DNA from: Lobulomyces angularis
Taxonomy: Eukaryota; Chytridiomycota; Chytridiomycetes; Lobulomycetales; Lobulomycetaceae
Direction of reading: 5' to 3'
Length of the DNA stretch: 20,299 nucleotides
NCBI GenBank assembly: GCA_027604685.1
Contig: JADHYX010000394.1
Location: forward strand, 1-20,299
The notes under the pieces are model-generated. The model saw only the letters and a program-made list of their open reading frames with translations, ran no database searches and was not told the DNA's origin. The position numbers and the translations under genes are program-made. Shown one piece after another: positions 20,231 through 20,299 of the stretch. The stretch's first letter is position 1. Every line of letters starts with the position of its first letter.

Positions 20231-20299
20231 ATGAATCGAAGTTTTGAGAAGACTTTAGCATTTTTTAGAAGTATTCAAATCTTTTAGAAGTTTATCGAA

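Noticed and set aside
1..20299. CRISPR array, bacterial operons or an integrated prophage
   Set aside because: No spaced palindromic repeats, no ribosome binding sites, and every solid gene has spliceosomal introns and eukaryotic family membership.
1..20299. tRNA, rRNA or snRNA genes
   Set aside because: I looked for the T-arm signature and matching acceptor stems and for rRNA-like blocks, and saw none; an eye search can miss diverged genes.

Overview
This is a eukaryotic nuclear window from a very AT-rich genome (about three quarters A+T by eye, not computed). It has many short GT...AG introns, about 35 to 91 nt by my reading, and long A/T homopolymers in introns and spacers. A canonical RNA polymerase II CTD and a chitin synthase of the fungal class I-III type point to a fungus. 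The composition, small introns, cysteine-rich small secreted proteins and degenerate Ty1/copia DNA would suit an arbuscular mycorrhizal fungus (Glomeromycotina, Rhizophagus-like). That placement is inference; another low-GC early-diverging fungus is possible.

Layout, left to right. Bases 1-1075 hold a degenerate coding-like remnant and A/T-rich spacer. Bases 1076-4428 (minus) are a 13-exon chitin synthase. It faces away from a three-exon acyl-CoA-binding protein gene at 5571-5962 (plus); the roughly 1.1 kb between them carries a compositional island (about 4517-4930) that looks like an inserted repeat. Bases 5963-9480 have no large gene. They contain a decayed membrane-protein remnant (6281-6660, minus) and a tandem duplication of about 0.9 kb per unit. 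Each unit encodes a 54-residue, two-exon, eight-cysteine secreted peptide on the minus strand (7034-7280 and 7964-8219). Bases 9505-15272 (minus) are a complete nine-exon RPB1 of 1766 residues with 29 CTD heptads plus a degenerate end. It is head to head with an eight-exon NOG1 (16257-18447, plus), sharing a spacer of about 1 kb. From about 19090 to the right edge lies a decayed Ty1/copia polyprotein fragment (plus).

The large genes are core functions: cell wall chitin, acyl-CoA handling, mRNA transcription and 60S ribosome assembly. They are not a pathway. The accessory signal is the secreted cysteine-rich pair. Its two copies keep every cysteine, the signal peptide and the intron position, while most other differences change amino acids, as expected of a diversifying effector-like or antimicrobial-like family. 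A second point to check is a trigger loop in RPB1 that is three residues shorter than in yeast and human.

The exon models were built by hand from splice consensus, reading frame and remembered family conservation. RPB1, NOG1, ACBP and both small peptides close perfectly in frame. The chitin synthase chain is one base out of frame at exon 8.
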